This document shows, one piece after another, positions 45,750-54,353 of a stretch of 64,000 nt of DNA. Position numbers and translations under genes: made by a program. The notes beneath the pieces are model-generated. The model was not told where the DNA came from. It did not search any database and saw only the letters and a program-made list of their open reading frames with translations. Position 1 is the stretch's first letter. Every line of letters begins with the position of its first letter. Origin of the DNA: Maribacter litoralis (GTDB lineage Bacteria; Bacteroidota; Bacteroidia; Flavobacteriales; Flavobacteriaceae); assembly GCF_003075045.1 (NCBI RefSeq), contig NZ_QCZD01000002.1, positions 372,001 to 436,000 of the forward strand, written 5' to 3'.

Positions 45750-46523
45750 ATGTGTTATGATGTAAAAACGAGTTTAGAGGCACAATTAAAACGTGCTCAG
45801 CGAAACCAAGATTTAAAGGCAATAGAGGAAATTGTAGAAAAATTGGGACCGTTGACAGACTTGCCGCTTCATCATGCATCGGGGTTTACGCATCCAGAGG
45901 TATTGATTTACACCAATGAAGACCCGTGGTATCCAATTGTGGCTACGTGGGGACTTATTCCCCATTGGGTGAACACGGTTGAGCAGCAAAAGAAAATTTG
46001 GAATAGTACATTGAATGCCCGGGTCGAAACCATATTTGAGAAACCAGCGTTTCGAGATGCCGCACATGAAAAAAGATGTATTTTTTATGTGGACGGGTTT
46101 TATGAGCATCACCATTTTAACAATAACACCTATCCTTTTTTTATCCATCCAAAGAACAAAAAACCTTTGGCACTTGCAGCTTTGTGGTCTAAATGGCAAC
46201 ATCCAGAGCATGGTGGTACTATTAATTCATTTTCAATAGTAACTACATTAGGAAATGGTATGATGGCAAAAATTCACAACAACCCTAAATTAAAAGAGCC
46301 ACGTATGCCTTTAATGTTATCCGAAGAAATGGAAGAAAGGTGGCTTTCATCAAGCTCAACTATTGAAAAGCAAATAGAGGAAGTATTAAATTCCACCAAT
46401 GACATCGCATTAAAAGCCCATACCGTTGGCAAGCTTCGCGGTAAGAATTATATGGGCAATACGGAGTCTATTTGTAATGAAGTTGAATATGCGGAGCTAG
46501 ATCCCGAAAAACTAAATTTATAA
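45750..46523 (+). CDS. SRAP/HMCES-like abasic-site-shielding protein
   Basis: A 257-residue SOS-response-associated protein. Cys2 follows the initiator Met (MCYDV) and forms the covalent link to abasic sites in the family. Other conserved blocks are TWGLIPHW near residue 72, NARVETIFEKPAFRDA, YVDGFYEHHHF with the Glu, and HNNPKLKEPRMPLML. The E. coli relative is YedK. Confidence 0.92.
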   Translation: MCYDVKTSLEAQLKRAQRNQDLKAIEEIVEKLGPLTDLPLHHASGFTHPEVLIYTNEDPWYPIVATWGLIPHWVNTVEQQKKIWNSTLNARVETIFEKPAFRDAAHEKRCIFYVDGFYEHHHFNNNTYPFFIHPKNKKPLALAALWSKWQHPEHGGTINSFSIVTTLGNGMMAKIHNNPKLKEPRMPLMLSEEMEERWLSSSSTIEKQIEEVLNSTNDIALKAHTVGKLRGKNYMGNTESICNEVEYAELDPEKLNL

Positions 46524-46525
46524 AT

Positions 46526-46870
46526 ATGGCTTATAGTGAGTATCTGGCAGATAGGGTAAGACCAAGGTTGAAAGGAAAAGGTCTGGTTGAAGAGAAGAAA
46601 ATGATGGGCGGACTCACATTCATGGTCAATGGTAAAATGTGTTTGGGTATCATGTTCGATAAGAAAACCGAAGAAGATAAATTAATGGTTAGGGTGGGTA
46701 AATTGAATTATGAAAAATTATTGCACAAACCCGGTAGTACCCCAATGGATTTTACAGGTAAACCCTTGCGAGGTTTTTTATTTATTGGTCCTGACGGCTT
46801 TGACCATGAAGACGACCTTGATTTTTGGGTAGTAAAAGCGTTGGAGTTTAACAAGCTTTTAAATGCATGA
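46526..46870 (+). CDS. TfoX/Sxy N-terminal-domain protein
   Basis: A 114-residue single-domain protein with VEEKKMMGGLTFMVNGKMCLGI and a C-terminal helix. It is the domain found at the N terminus of Sxy/TfoX competence regulators; stand-alone copies occur widely and are of unknown role. It follows the SRAP gene by 2 bases. Confidence 0.85.
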   Translation: MAYSEYLADRVRPRLKGKGLVEEKKMMGGLTFMVNGKMCLGIMFDKKTEEDKLMVRVGKLNYEKLLHKPGSTPMDFTGKPLRGFLFIGPDGFDHEDDLDFWVVKALEFNKLLNA

Positions 46871-46912
46871 GCTATTGGTTTCAAAATACGCATTCGTGCC
46901 CTTTATAATGAT

Positions 46913-46920
46913 TAAATTTA
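46913..46920 (+). promoter_or_regulatory. -7 element directly in front of the SulP gene
   Basis: TAAATTTA matches 7 of 8 positions, followed by CGGC and then the GTG start. The spacing of 4 bases to the start codon is the same as at queE. Confidence 0.5.
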
Positions 46921-46924
46921 CGGC

Positions 46925-48673
46925 GTGAAAAACATTTTTCCTTTTCTGGATTGGATTTCATCCTACAAAAAAGCCAACTTTATTAAAGATTTGTTGGCAG
47001 GTATTACCGTGGGTATCGTATTGGTGCCCCAAGGGATGGCCTACGCAATGATTGCGGGTCTTCCTCCGGTTCATGGTTTATATGCATCGTTGTTTCCTGT
47101 GCTCACCTATGCACTTTTAGGTACTTCAAGAAAAATTGCTGTTGGTCCTGTTGCGATGGATTCGTTATTGGTTGCGGTAGGTTTGGGTACTCTAGCTATT
47201 ACAGGAGTTGAAAATTACATTAAAATGGTGGTGGTTCTTGCCTTTATGGTAGGGGCAATTCAATTTTTGTTAGGGGTGCTTCGTATGGGTTTTTTGGTCA
47301 ACTTTCTTTCTAAACCAGTCATCAGCGGTTTTACTTCAGCTGCAGCCATTATCATTGTTTTCAGTCAAATGAAACATTTATTGGGTATTTCGGTGGTTGG
47401 CAGCAATAGAATTTATGAGACCATAATCAATATTTTTGATAAGCTCGGTGAGATAAATTATGTTGATTTCGGTATCGGCCTAGTTGGTATCGCATTATTG
47501 CTTGGTTTTAAAAAATGGACGAAAAACATACCCGGAATATTAATAATCGTTGTATTGGGTATTTTGGCTGTTTACTCTTTTCAATTGGAATCTTTTGGTA
47601 TAAAATTGGTGGGTAATGTGCCTAGTGGGTTGCCTTCTTTTATTATGCCATCATTGAATATCGATGATATAGAGCAATTGGCACCTATTGCCATTGCCTT
47701 AGCACTGGTGGGGTATTTAGAAGCCATTTCTATCGGTAAGGCAATAGAAGATAAAACGGGAGAAGATACCATTAAGGCCAACCAAGAATTAATTGCTCTA
47801 GGTTCTGCTAATATTGTCGGGTCTTTTTTTCAAGGGTATCCGGTAACGGCAAGTTTTTCTAGATCGGCTATTAGCTTTGATGCGGGTACAAAAACGAATT
47901 TAAGTGCAATTTTTAGTGTGATTTTGGTAGTGCTGACACTGTTGTTTTTAACTCCCCTGTTCCAATACCTCCCTAATGCTATATTGGCTAGTATCATAAT
48001 GGTATCGGTAGTAAAACTTATCGATATTAAGTACTTTAAATATTTATGGCAGAACAGAAAAGATGAATTTTTTGTGATGTTGGTCACCTTTTTGATTACG
48101 TTATTCATTGGTATAACACAAGGTATATTAATAGGTGTTCTATGTTCTCTTTTATTAATGGTATATAGAACCTCTAAACCACATTTTGTGGAGATTGGGA
48201 ACATTGGCAATTCAGATTATTATAAAAACGTAATTCGTTTTGCAGATGAGGTCGTGGTACGTAATGACCTCTTAATAGTAAGGTTTGATTCTCAGTTATA
48301 TTTTGGTAATTCTGCCTATTTCAAAAAGCAGTTGTTAAAGCATATAAAGGCAAAAGGACCCAAGTTAAAGGGAATTATCTTGAATGCGGAGTCAATAAAT
48401 TATATTGATGCAACAGCAGCAGATATGTTGACAAAATTAATACATGATATTCGGGAACGTGAGTTGCAGTTCTACATTGCGGGAGCTATAGGTCCTACAA
48501 GGGATATCATATTCAGTACCGGAATTATAAAGGAATTACAGCGCGAATTTTTATTCGTAAAAACAAAAGAGGCGGTTGATTTTTTCGATGACCCCAATGA
48601 GGTATCGTTACTGGCAGCAAAGGTGGCTTACGAAAATAGTAGAATGGCGAAAATGAATAATGTCAAAAAATAA
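46925..48673 (+). CDS. SulP-family inorganic anion transporter with STAS domain
   Basis: A 582-residue transporter with 10-12 membrane helices. The SLC26/SulP signature lies near residue 35 (GIVLVPQGMAYAMIAGLPP, then GLYASLFP). The C-terminal STAS domain is at about residues 445-550 (ILNAESINYIDATAADML). It starts at GTG. Substrates in the family include sulfate, bicarbonate and other anions. Its neighbour, an MBL-rhodanese protein, favours sulfur compounds, but this is inference. Confidence 0.9.
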   Translation: MKNIFPFLDWISSYKKANFIKDLLAGITVGIVLVPQGMAYAMIAGLPPVHGLYASLFPVLTYALLGTSRKIAVGPVAMDSLLVAVGLGTLAITGVENYIKMVVVLAFMVGAIQFLLGVLRMGFLVNFLSKPVISGFTSAAAIIIVFSQMKHLLGISVVGSNRIYETIINIFDKLGEINYVDFGIGLVGIALLLGFKKWTKNIPGILIIVVLGILAVYSFQLESFGIKLVGNVPSGLPSFIMPSLNIDDIEQLAPIAIALALVGYLEAISIGKAIEDKTGEDTIKANQELIALGSANIVGSFFQGYPVTASFSRSAISFDAGTKTNLSAIFSVILVVLTLLFLTPLFQYLPNAILASIIMVSVVKLIDIKYFKYLWQNRKDEFFVMLVTFLITLFIGITQGILIGVLCSLLLMVYRTSKPHFVEIGNIGNSDYYKNVIRFADEVVVRNDLLIVRFDSQLYFGNSAYFKKQLLKHIKAKGPKLKGIILNAESINYIDATAADMLTKLIHDIRERELQFYIAGAIGPTRDIIFSTGIIKELQREFLFVKTKEAVDFFDDPNEVSLLAAKVAYENSRMAKMNNVKK

Positions 48674-48731
48674 TAATTCTTGTACCTTAAGGGGTGAAGA
48701 AGTAGATAGAAAATTTTAAAAATTAGGAGAT

Positions 48732-50138
48732 ATGAACATAGAACAGATATATACAGGATGTTTAGCTCAGGGAGCATATTATATTGAAAGTGATGGTGAG
48801 GTGGCAATTATTGATCCGTTGCGCGAGGTGACTCCGTATTTACAAAGGGCAGAGAACGATAATGCTAAGATTAAGTATATATTTGAAACTCATTTTCATG
48901 CCGATTTTGTGAGTGGGCACGTTACCCTTTCAAAAGAAACCGGGGCTCCAATAATTTATGGTCCTACGGCCAGCCCAAGTTTTGATGCAATAATAGCGGA
49001 AGACGGACAAGAATTTAAATTAGGAAAGCTGACTTTTAAAGTATTACATACCCCTGGGCATACCATGGAAAGTACTACGTATTTATTACGCGATGAAAAT
49101 GATAAGGATTATGCGATTTTCTCTGGTGATACTTTGTTCTTAGGAGATGTGGGCAGACCGGATCTTGCTCAAAAATCGGCTGATATGACGCAAGAGCAAT
49201 TAGCAGGTACGTTGTACGATAGTTTGCGTACTAAAATAATGCCCTTGTCTGACGATGTTATTGTATACCCTGCACATGGTGCCGGTTCTGCATGCGGTAA
49301 AAATATGATGAAGGAAACTGTAGACAGTTTGGGTAATCAAAAGAAAATGAATTATGCCTTAAGGGCTGATATGACCAAGGAAGAGTTCATAAAAGAGGTA
49401 ATCGATGGTTTGTTGCCTCCACCTAAATATTTTCCTTTAAATGTAAAAATGAACAAGGAAGGTTACGAAGATATAGGCGAAGTGCTTAATCGTGGTAATG
49501 TTGAGCTTTCTCCAGATGAATTTGAAAAAGCCGCTAACGATACTGAAGCATTGGTGTTAGATGTTAGACATCAAGACGAGTACGTTAAGGGGCATATTCC
49601 AAGGTCAATATTTATTGGGTTAAACGGTGATTTTGCTCCTTGGGTGGGAGACTTGATCGCCGATACCAAACAACCATTGTTATTGGTTGTACCAGAGGGT
49701 AAAGAAGAGGAAGCCATCACTAGATTATCGCGTGTAGGTTTTGATGCTGCAATAGGATATTTAAAAGGCGGAATTGATGCTTGGAAAGCAGCAGGAAAAG
49801 AAATAGACCAAATAAATTCGATCACGGCATCCGAGGCAAAAACTTTAATAGATAAAGGCAATGCGGTTTTTGATGTTCGTAAAGATGGGGAGTACCAAAG
49901 TGAGCATTTAGTAGGTGCCGTGCATGCGCCTTTAAGCGAGTTGAATAAACATTTGGGTGAATTTCCTGAGAAGGGAGAATTCTTGGTGCACTGTGCTGGT
50001 GGTTATCGTTCGGTAATTGCATCTTCAATACTGAAAAGCCGAGGTATTCATAATCTAATCGATGTAAAAGGTGGATACGGAGCCTTAAAAAATGAAGATT
50101 TGGAGAAAACAGATTATGTTTGCCCAACGACTTTATAG
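48732..50138 (+). CDS. Metallo-beta-lactamase fold protein with two rhodanese domains
   Basis: A 468-residue protein. The N-terminal MBL domain (1-250) has THFHADFVSGH near residue 54, HTPGHTMESTTYL and FSGDTLFLGDVGRPD, the pattern of persulfide dioxygenase/glyoxalase II types. Two rhodanese-like domains follow. The first (about 270-360) has LVVPEGKEE where the Cys loop should be, so it is probably inactive. The second (about 370-460) has HCAGGYRSV with the active Cys. It may oxidise glutathione- or thiol-persulfide. It overlaps the convergent nuclease gene by 6 bases. Confidence 0.9.
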   Translation: MNIEQIYTGCLAQGAYYIESDGEVAIIDPLREVTPYLQRAENDNAKIKYIFETHFHADFVSGHVTLSKETGAPIIYGPTASPSFDAIIAEDGQEFKLGKLTFKVLHTPGHTMESTTYLLRDENDKDYAIFSGDTLFLGDVGRPDLAQKSADMTQEQLAGTLYDSLRTKIMPLSDDVIVYPAHGAGSACGKNMMKETVDSLGNQKKMNYALRADMTKEEFIKEVIDGLLPPPKYFPLNVKMNKEGYEDIGEVLNRGNVELSPDEFEKAANDTEALVLDVRHQDEYVKGHIPRSIFIGLNGDFAPWVGDLIADTKQPLLLVVPEGKEEEAITRLSRVGFDAAIGYLKGGIDAWKAAGKEIDQINSITASEAKTLIDKGNAVFDVRKDGEYQSEHLVGAVHAPLSELNKHLGEFPEKGEFLVHCAGGYRSVIASSILKSRGIHNLIDVKGGYGALKNEDLEKTDYVCPTTL

Positions 50139-51497
50139 TTGAAAAACAGCATTTGGATTTTTTCTTAAATAACTTTCTACAATACGCTGGGTTTCCAGCG
50201 TATTTTTTTGTGGTGTAATGAACATCTCTAGATCTTCCATTTGAGAAATGGGCAGTTCGTGAGGTGCAAACCCGTAACCGGCGTAGTTGTTTTCTTTGAT
50301 GACTACAAATCCGTTTTCATCCATAGTTCTTCCCTTGGTCTTTATCACAAGCGTAGAAGCAACCTCTTTTATACTTTGAAGGGCATTATGAACGCGCTGG
50401 TTGTATTCCTCCACCATTTCCAAATTTGAGCAAATACCAATACACTGCTTAATTTTATAGTGGGAACATACAACCACATTTTCTTGTAAATGACAGTACT
50501 TGGGGCACAACTCAAAAGTACTGCACAGGGTTTCCAAATATTGCCTGGCTTCGGTGGGACTATAGCAAATAGCAATAGGACTTGGAGTCATTTTTATTTT
50601 ATTGAATGCAAGATGAATTATCCCGTTACGATCTACGTACGTAAATATGCCGTATTGCTGTATTGACCTTTTCTGCGCACTATTGTATTTAGGGTAGTAA
50701 TGTTTAATCTCTGCCGATTCTTTTAAAAGAGCAATGAGCTCATTACCGGTTTCTTCATAGTCTATAGATGCGGTTTCACCACAAAGCACCAATTCTTTGG
50801 TTTTTTTATCATAGAAATGACCTAGGACCCTTTTTTTAATATTCTTGGCTTTGCCTACATAAATTATTTTGCCCTTATGGTCTTTAAAATAATATACACC
50901 GGGAGTACTGGGTAATTTTAAGAATTCCTCTTTGGGTAAACCAGGTGGTAAAGTAGCTTCTTGAGATTTTGCGTTCAAGAATTGCTTAAAAACCGTTTCG
51001 GCATTTTCTGCCCTTAACAATTTATGGAACAAAAGTACGGTAGCGTGCGCATCGCCTCTAGCACGGTGTCTGTCGGTTAACGGTATGCCCAAAGCCGTAG
51101 TTAATTTTCCTAAGCTATATGAGTTATAGCCGGGTAATAGTTTTCGAGATAAGCGTACCGTACATAATTTCTTTCTAGAGAAATCATGACCGAGTAATTT
51201 AAACTCGTTTTTGATGACGTTGTAGTCAAAATTGACGCTGTGGGCTACAAAAATGGTGTCTTTGGTAATGGCTTCGATTTGCGGTATAATTTCCTCTAGT
51301 AAAGGCGCATTTCGAACCATGTCATTGTCAATACCGGTAAGACCGGTTATGAATGCGGGAATCTCACATTCTGGGTTAACTAAAGAGGTAAATTCATCTA
51401 CCACCTCATGACCGTCATATTTAAAAATAGAAATTTCCGTAATTCTATTTCCTTTTATGCCGTTTCCGGTAGTTTCTATGTCAATTATCGTATACAA
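50133..51497 (-). CDS. DnaQ-type exonuclease fused to a GIY-YIG (UvrC-like) domain
   Basis: A 454-residue nuclease. Residues 1-165 are a DEDDh 3'-5' exonuclease with IIDIETTGNGIKGNRITEIS, VAHSVNFDYNVIKNEF and HRARGDAHATV. Residues 195-275 are a GIY-YIG domain (TPGVYYFKDHKGKIIYVGKAKNI). The Cys-rich region after it (CPKYCHLQENVVVCSHYKIK) resembles the UvrC/Cho linker. The fusion suggests a role in DNA repair or end processing. Confidence 0.88.
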   Translation of the reverse strand: MYTIIDIETTGNGIKGNRITEISIFKYDGHEVVDEFTSLVNPECEIPAFITGLTGIDNDMVRNAPLLEEIIPQIEAITKDTIFVAHSVNFDYNVIKNEFKLLGHDFSRKKLCTVRLSRKLLPGYNSYSLGKLTTALGIPLTDRHRARGDAHATVLLFHKLLRAENAETVFKQFLNAKSQEATLPPGLPKEEFLKLPSTPGVYYFKDHKGKIIYVGKAKNIKKRVLGHFYDKKTKELVLCGETASIDYEETGNELIALLKESAEIKHYYPKYNSAQKRSIQQYGIFTYVDRNGIIHLAFNKIKMTPSPIAICYSPTEARQYLETLCSTFELCPKYCHLQENVVVCSHYKIKQCIGICSNLEMVEEYNQRVHNALQSIKEVASTLVIKTKGRTMDENGFVVIKENNYAGYGFAPHELPISQMEDLEMFITPQKNTLETQRIVESYLRKNPNAVFQL

Positions 51498-51740
51498 AAA
51501 GTGAGGAATAACTTATCGGTACAAAGTTAGTTCAAAATGAATTAGTAAGACTTGTTGTTTAGCAGCATAAAAGAGAAATTAGGTCTATTGGAATAGGAGT
51601 AATTAACTGCTGTAAAGCTGGGGTAATGTTATATGGGGAGGTCAGTGGTAATATTGTGTAATGGGGACAGATAATTTTAGATGATTTACATCTAGTATTA
51701 ACTGGAACTTTAAGGTAAGTTATACCTTATGATGTGTCGG

Positions 51741-51938
51741 TTATTTATTCTGGGAATTGATAACGGCTACATCTGTTTTTTGAGTATCTAAATTTTCATT
51801 TAATAAGTCGGTCTCAACATTCTCGCGCACTACGTAATCAGAAACTAGGTCGTAGTCTTTACCGCAAGAAGATAAACTTAATAAGAAAACAATGGCTGCA
51901 ACAGGGACGAAAAAGGCTTTGGTCGGGTGGAATTTCAT
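51741..51938 (-). CDS. Small lipoprotein
   Basis: A 65-residue protein with a lipoprotein signal (about residues 7-25, lipobox LSSC). The mature part is a polar 40-residue peptide (GKDYDLVSDYVVRENVE and so on). No family recognised. It is isolated, with over 240 empty bases on each side. Confidence 0.68.
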   Translation of the reverse strand: MKFHPTKAFFVPVAAIVFLLSLSSCGKDYDLVSDYVVRENVETDLLNENLDTQKTDVAVINSQNK

Positions 51939-52150
51939 GTAAATCTTGGTAAAATTATCTCGCTATATTATTAACGCAATCCGAAAATATTTAAACTTTA
52001 TGCATTAACGACGAAAAGTTGAATTTATTCGATGAAATGCACACAAAATGTTATTAACACTAATTGTTAATAATTCACAAGGGTTGGTTATAAGGATATA
52101 AGCTAATAATCAGTAACGCTAATCTTGGGTTTGGATTGGTGAATATAAAA

Positions 52151-52222
52151 ACCAAGCCCTTCATTTTCGTTGCTTCTCTAGTTCCCCCGATTTCGATTAG
52201 CAATTTCCATGAAGGGCTTGGT
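52151..52222 (-). terminator. Long-armed hairpin after the small minus-strand gene
   Basis: ACCAAGCCCTTCAT (52151-52164) and ATGAAGGGCTTGGT (52209-52222) are perfect 14-bp complements separated by 44 bases, with an inner TTGCT/AGCAA pairing. On the minus strand the second arm is followed by TTTTTAT, and the hairpin starts right after the stop codon of the minus-strand gene. It functions well as a terminator, but the large structured loop is unusual. Confidence 0.75.
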
Positions 52223-52399
52223 CTAAAATATGTTCAAGGTTTTAGAAAAATCTAATCCTCTTCGATTTTTGTGTTTATAGTGAAGCTTTAATATTACCAA
52301 GAGCTCAGATTCGGTCAGTTCATAGTTTGCTTTTATAGATTTAATTTTTCGTTCACCTATTCTAGCTAAAATTTGAAGTTCTTCTTTTTGTCTTTGCAT
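52223..52399 (-). CDS. Small basic hypothetical protein
   Basis: From ATG 52399 (MQRQKEELQILARIGERKIK) this is a 58-residue protein rich in Lys, Arg and Leu, predicted as helices. An in-frame ATG at 52456 would add 19 residues coded by a hairpin (52412-52442), which is unlikely. No family recognised. The stop is flush with a strong terminator hairpin, supporting a real gene. Confidence 0.5.
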   Translation of the reverse strand: MQRQKEELQILARIGERKIKSIKANYELTESELLVILKLHYKHKNRRGLDFSKTLNIF

Positions 52400-52411
52400 T
52401 TTTCTTGGTTT

Positions 52412-52442
52412 AAATCCGTCCTCTTGAGGGAAGGACGGATTT
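52412..52442 (-). promoter_or_regulatory. Leader hairpin upstream of the small basic gene
   Basis: AAATCCGTCC (52412-52421) and GGACGGATTT (52433-52442) form a perfect 10-bp stem with an 11-base loop. On the minus strand it lies 12 bases before the ATG at 52399 and could control translation or act as an attenuator. On the plus strand it is followed by TTTT. Confidence 0.6.
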
Positions 52443-52742
52443 TTAACAACTAACAATTGATCGCTATATAATCTAGTTTGATCATAGGGTAAAACTATTT
52501 GAACTTAAAATATTGGACAATACCCAATTAAGGGTATTTTTTAACTTAAATAATTTTATTAAAATGAAGAGTTGTTACATTCAATAAGACTCCCTATTGG
52601 TATTTTTTGAGAATTTGATAAGTTATAAGTATTTGAATTTTATGGTTGAATACTATATCAATTGTAAGGAGTAAAAACTGTCTTGGATTTTAAATCAATC
52701 AAGGTAAAATGAATTTAAAGTTTCCTTGATGTTTAGTTAAAC

Positions 52743-52840
52743 TTGAACCTAATAAATGATTGCATATTTGCAGCGAGTTTAGAATAAGTTTGAGTTAGTT
52801 GAAAAAACCGGCATATCCTCATAATGTGTCGGTTTTTTTG
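52743..52840 (+). ncRNA. Possible small RNA ending in an orphan terminator
   Basis: TTG (52743-52745), 17 bases, CATATTTG (52763-52770, 7 of 8 to the -7 consensus) could start a transcript near 52776. AAAAAACCGGCA (52802-52813) and TGTCGGTTTTTT (52827-52838) form the terminator stem (one wobble). No gene ends upstream on this strand. The transcript would be about 60-65 bases. The stem is also bidirectional. Confidence 0.4.
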
Positions 52841-52970
52841 TGCCCTAATTTTACTTCAGAAAGTAAAAAATCGATAGTCTTAGAATTATCGGTTTTTAAA
52901 AATGTACCTACTAATTTTATTGATTTCATACTTCTATGTCAATTCTAGAATATTAAATAGGTATTACATA

Positions 52971-53025
52971 TAAGGTGTCATAATTAATCTTAGCTTTAAG
53001 GTGAACGTTAGTATCTATCACCTTA
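52971..53025 (+). promoter_or_regulatory. Candidate operator and -7 element ahead of eat
   Basis: TAAGGTG occurs at 52971-52977 and 52997-53003, and in inverted form (CACCTTA) at 53019-53025. TAGCTTTA (52991-52998) resembles the -7 element and overlaps the second copy. The ATG of eat is at 53036. A regulator binding these sites could block the promoter. Identity of the regulator is unknown. Confidence 0.45.
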
Positions 53026-53035
53026 CGCATATTTA

Positions 53036-54352
53036 ATGAAGATTACCGAAAAGCCTGCCATTTCTAAGAAAATTGGAGTTTTTGCCATTTGGGCAATTGG
53101 CGTTGGTATGGTGATTTCAGGTGAATCTTTCGGCTGGAATTTAGGTTGGGCCATTACCGGACCATTATGGTTTTTTATTCCTGTAGCAGTTGCGGCCTTA
53201 ATGTACTTCGGGCTAGTGCAAAATTTAATTGAATTGGCATGTGTTTATCCTAATGCCAATGGTCCGCATTCTTATGTAGAAAAAGCTTTTGGTCAGAAAT
53301 GGGGTTATTTTGTAGGGCTGGCTATTTTATTTGAATTTTTATTTGCCACTCCTGCAATTGCCAGTTCTCTCGGTGAATATTTAGGGTTTTTAATAGATGA
53401 TTTAACCATGTCTCCTTGGATAGCTACACTTTTTATTCTGTTTTTCTCTATCATAAACCTTTTTGAAATGCACGTTGGGGTGCGTTTGTTAGTAATTTTG
53501 ACCTTACTCGCAATTGCAGAATTATTTTTGTATCAAGGTTCTGTCATTAGCTCTTTTCAGGTGGAAAATCTTATGAATTCAGGAGTGGGGTCGTTTGATG
53601 TTGAGCGTTTTGTTCAAGCTATTCCATATGCTATTTGGTTGTTTTTAGCCATTGAAGGAATATCGCTTATGACCAAAACAATAGATAGAAAGGGCTTTAG
53701 AAAAACGATCACCAAGGGGTATAATCTCGCTTTTTTTACCTTATTAACTTTGGCGCTTTTGGTGTTATTCCTTGCCGCTGGAGGTATAGATTGGACATTG
53801 CCAGAAAGTATGGATATACTGACTGAAAATCACCCAATGCCGGCATCTATGGCATTGATATTGGGCAAAGAGAATTTTTTGGTGCAACTATTTACATTTA
53901 TTGGTCTATTTGGACTCATAGCTTCCTTACAAGGAATTGCTTTTGCGGCAACTACGCAGCTAGAACCCTTGCTGCCAGATTTAAAAATCAAAAGGGTTTC
54001 TAAAAGAGCCGTTGCTTCTGCGTTGGTTTTTATTATTAGCCTTGTCGCTATTTGGAGTAGCCAAACAGGATTTTTAATTGAACTGTCGGTATTTGGAGCG
54101 GTATGTATGTATTTGGCGGTAAGTGCATCTTTATTAGTTTTAAGAAAGAGGAAAGACTTGGTGTCAACGGTATCTGATCTCGATTGGTATCGACATTCAG
54201 ATTTTAACCCTATTTTCTCAACCGTTAGCGCTATGACTGCTGTAATTATTTCGCTAATTTGTGTATTGGCTTTTGCATACCTTCAATTTACGGCGTTTGT
54301 TATTTTTATTGCTTGTAGCTTGGTGTATGTATTTTTAATCCGGAAAAAGTAG
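53036..54352 (+). CDS. eat: Ethanolamine permease (APC superfamily)
   Basis: A 438-residue transporter with about 12 membrane helices. The N-terminal region (FAIWAIGVGMVISGESFGWN) and YPNANGPHSYVEKAFG are typical of ethanolamine permeases of the APC amino-acid transporter group. It brings ethanolamine into the cytoplasm for the EutBC lyase encoded 1 base downstream. Confidence 0.9.
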   Translation: MKITEKPAISKKIGVFAIWAIGVGMVISGESFGWNLGWAITGPLWFFIPVAVAALMYFGLVQNLIELACVYPNANGPHSYVEKAFGQKWGYFVGLAILFEFLFATPAIASSLGEYLGFLIDDLTMSPWIATLFILFFSIINLFEMHVGVRLLVILTLLAIAELFLYQGSVISSFQVENLMNSGVGSFDVERFVQAIPYAIWLFLAIEGISLMTKTIDRKGFRKTITKGYNLAFFTLLTLALLVLFLAAGGIDWTLPESMDILTENHPMPASMALILGKENFLVQLFTFIGLFGLIASLQGIAFAATTQLEPLLPDLKIKRVSKRAVASALVFIISLVAIWSSQTGFLIELSVFGAVCMYLAVSASLLVLRKRKDLVSTVSDLDWYRHSDFNPIFSTVSAMTAVIISLICVLAFAYLQFTAFVIFIACSLVYVFLIRKK

Positions 54353-54353
54353 C

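Larger units (their letters stand above)
52457..53035. other. Gene-free stretch of 579 bases between divergent-reading genes
   Basis: No convincing coding frame on either strand. It holds an orphan hairpin terminator (52802-52838) with a possible promoter upstream, and the eat leader with three TAAGGTG half-sites. The remainder is AT-rich sequence without structure that I can defend. Confidence 0.7.

Noticed and set aside
48680-48700. ACCTTAAGG upstream of the MBL-rhodanese gene as another copy of the TAAGGTG motif
   Set aside because: A single short AT-rich match outside a cluster is expected by chance in 64 kb.
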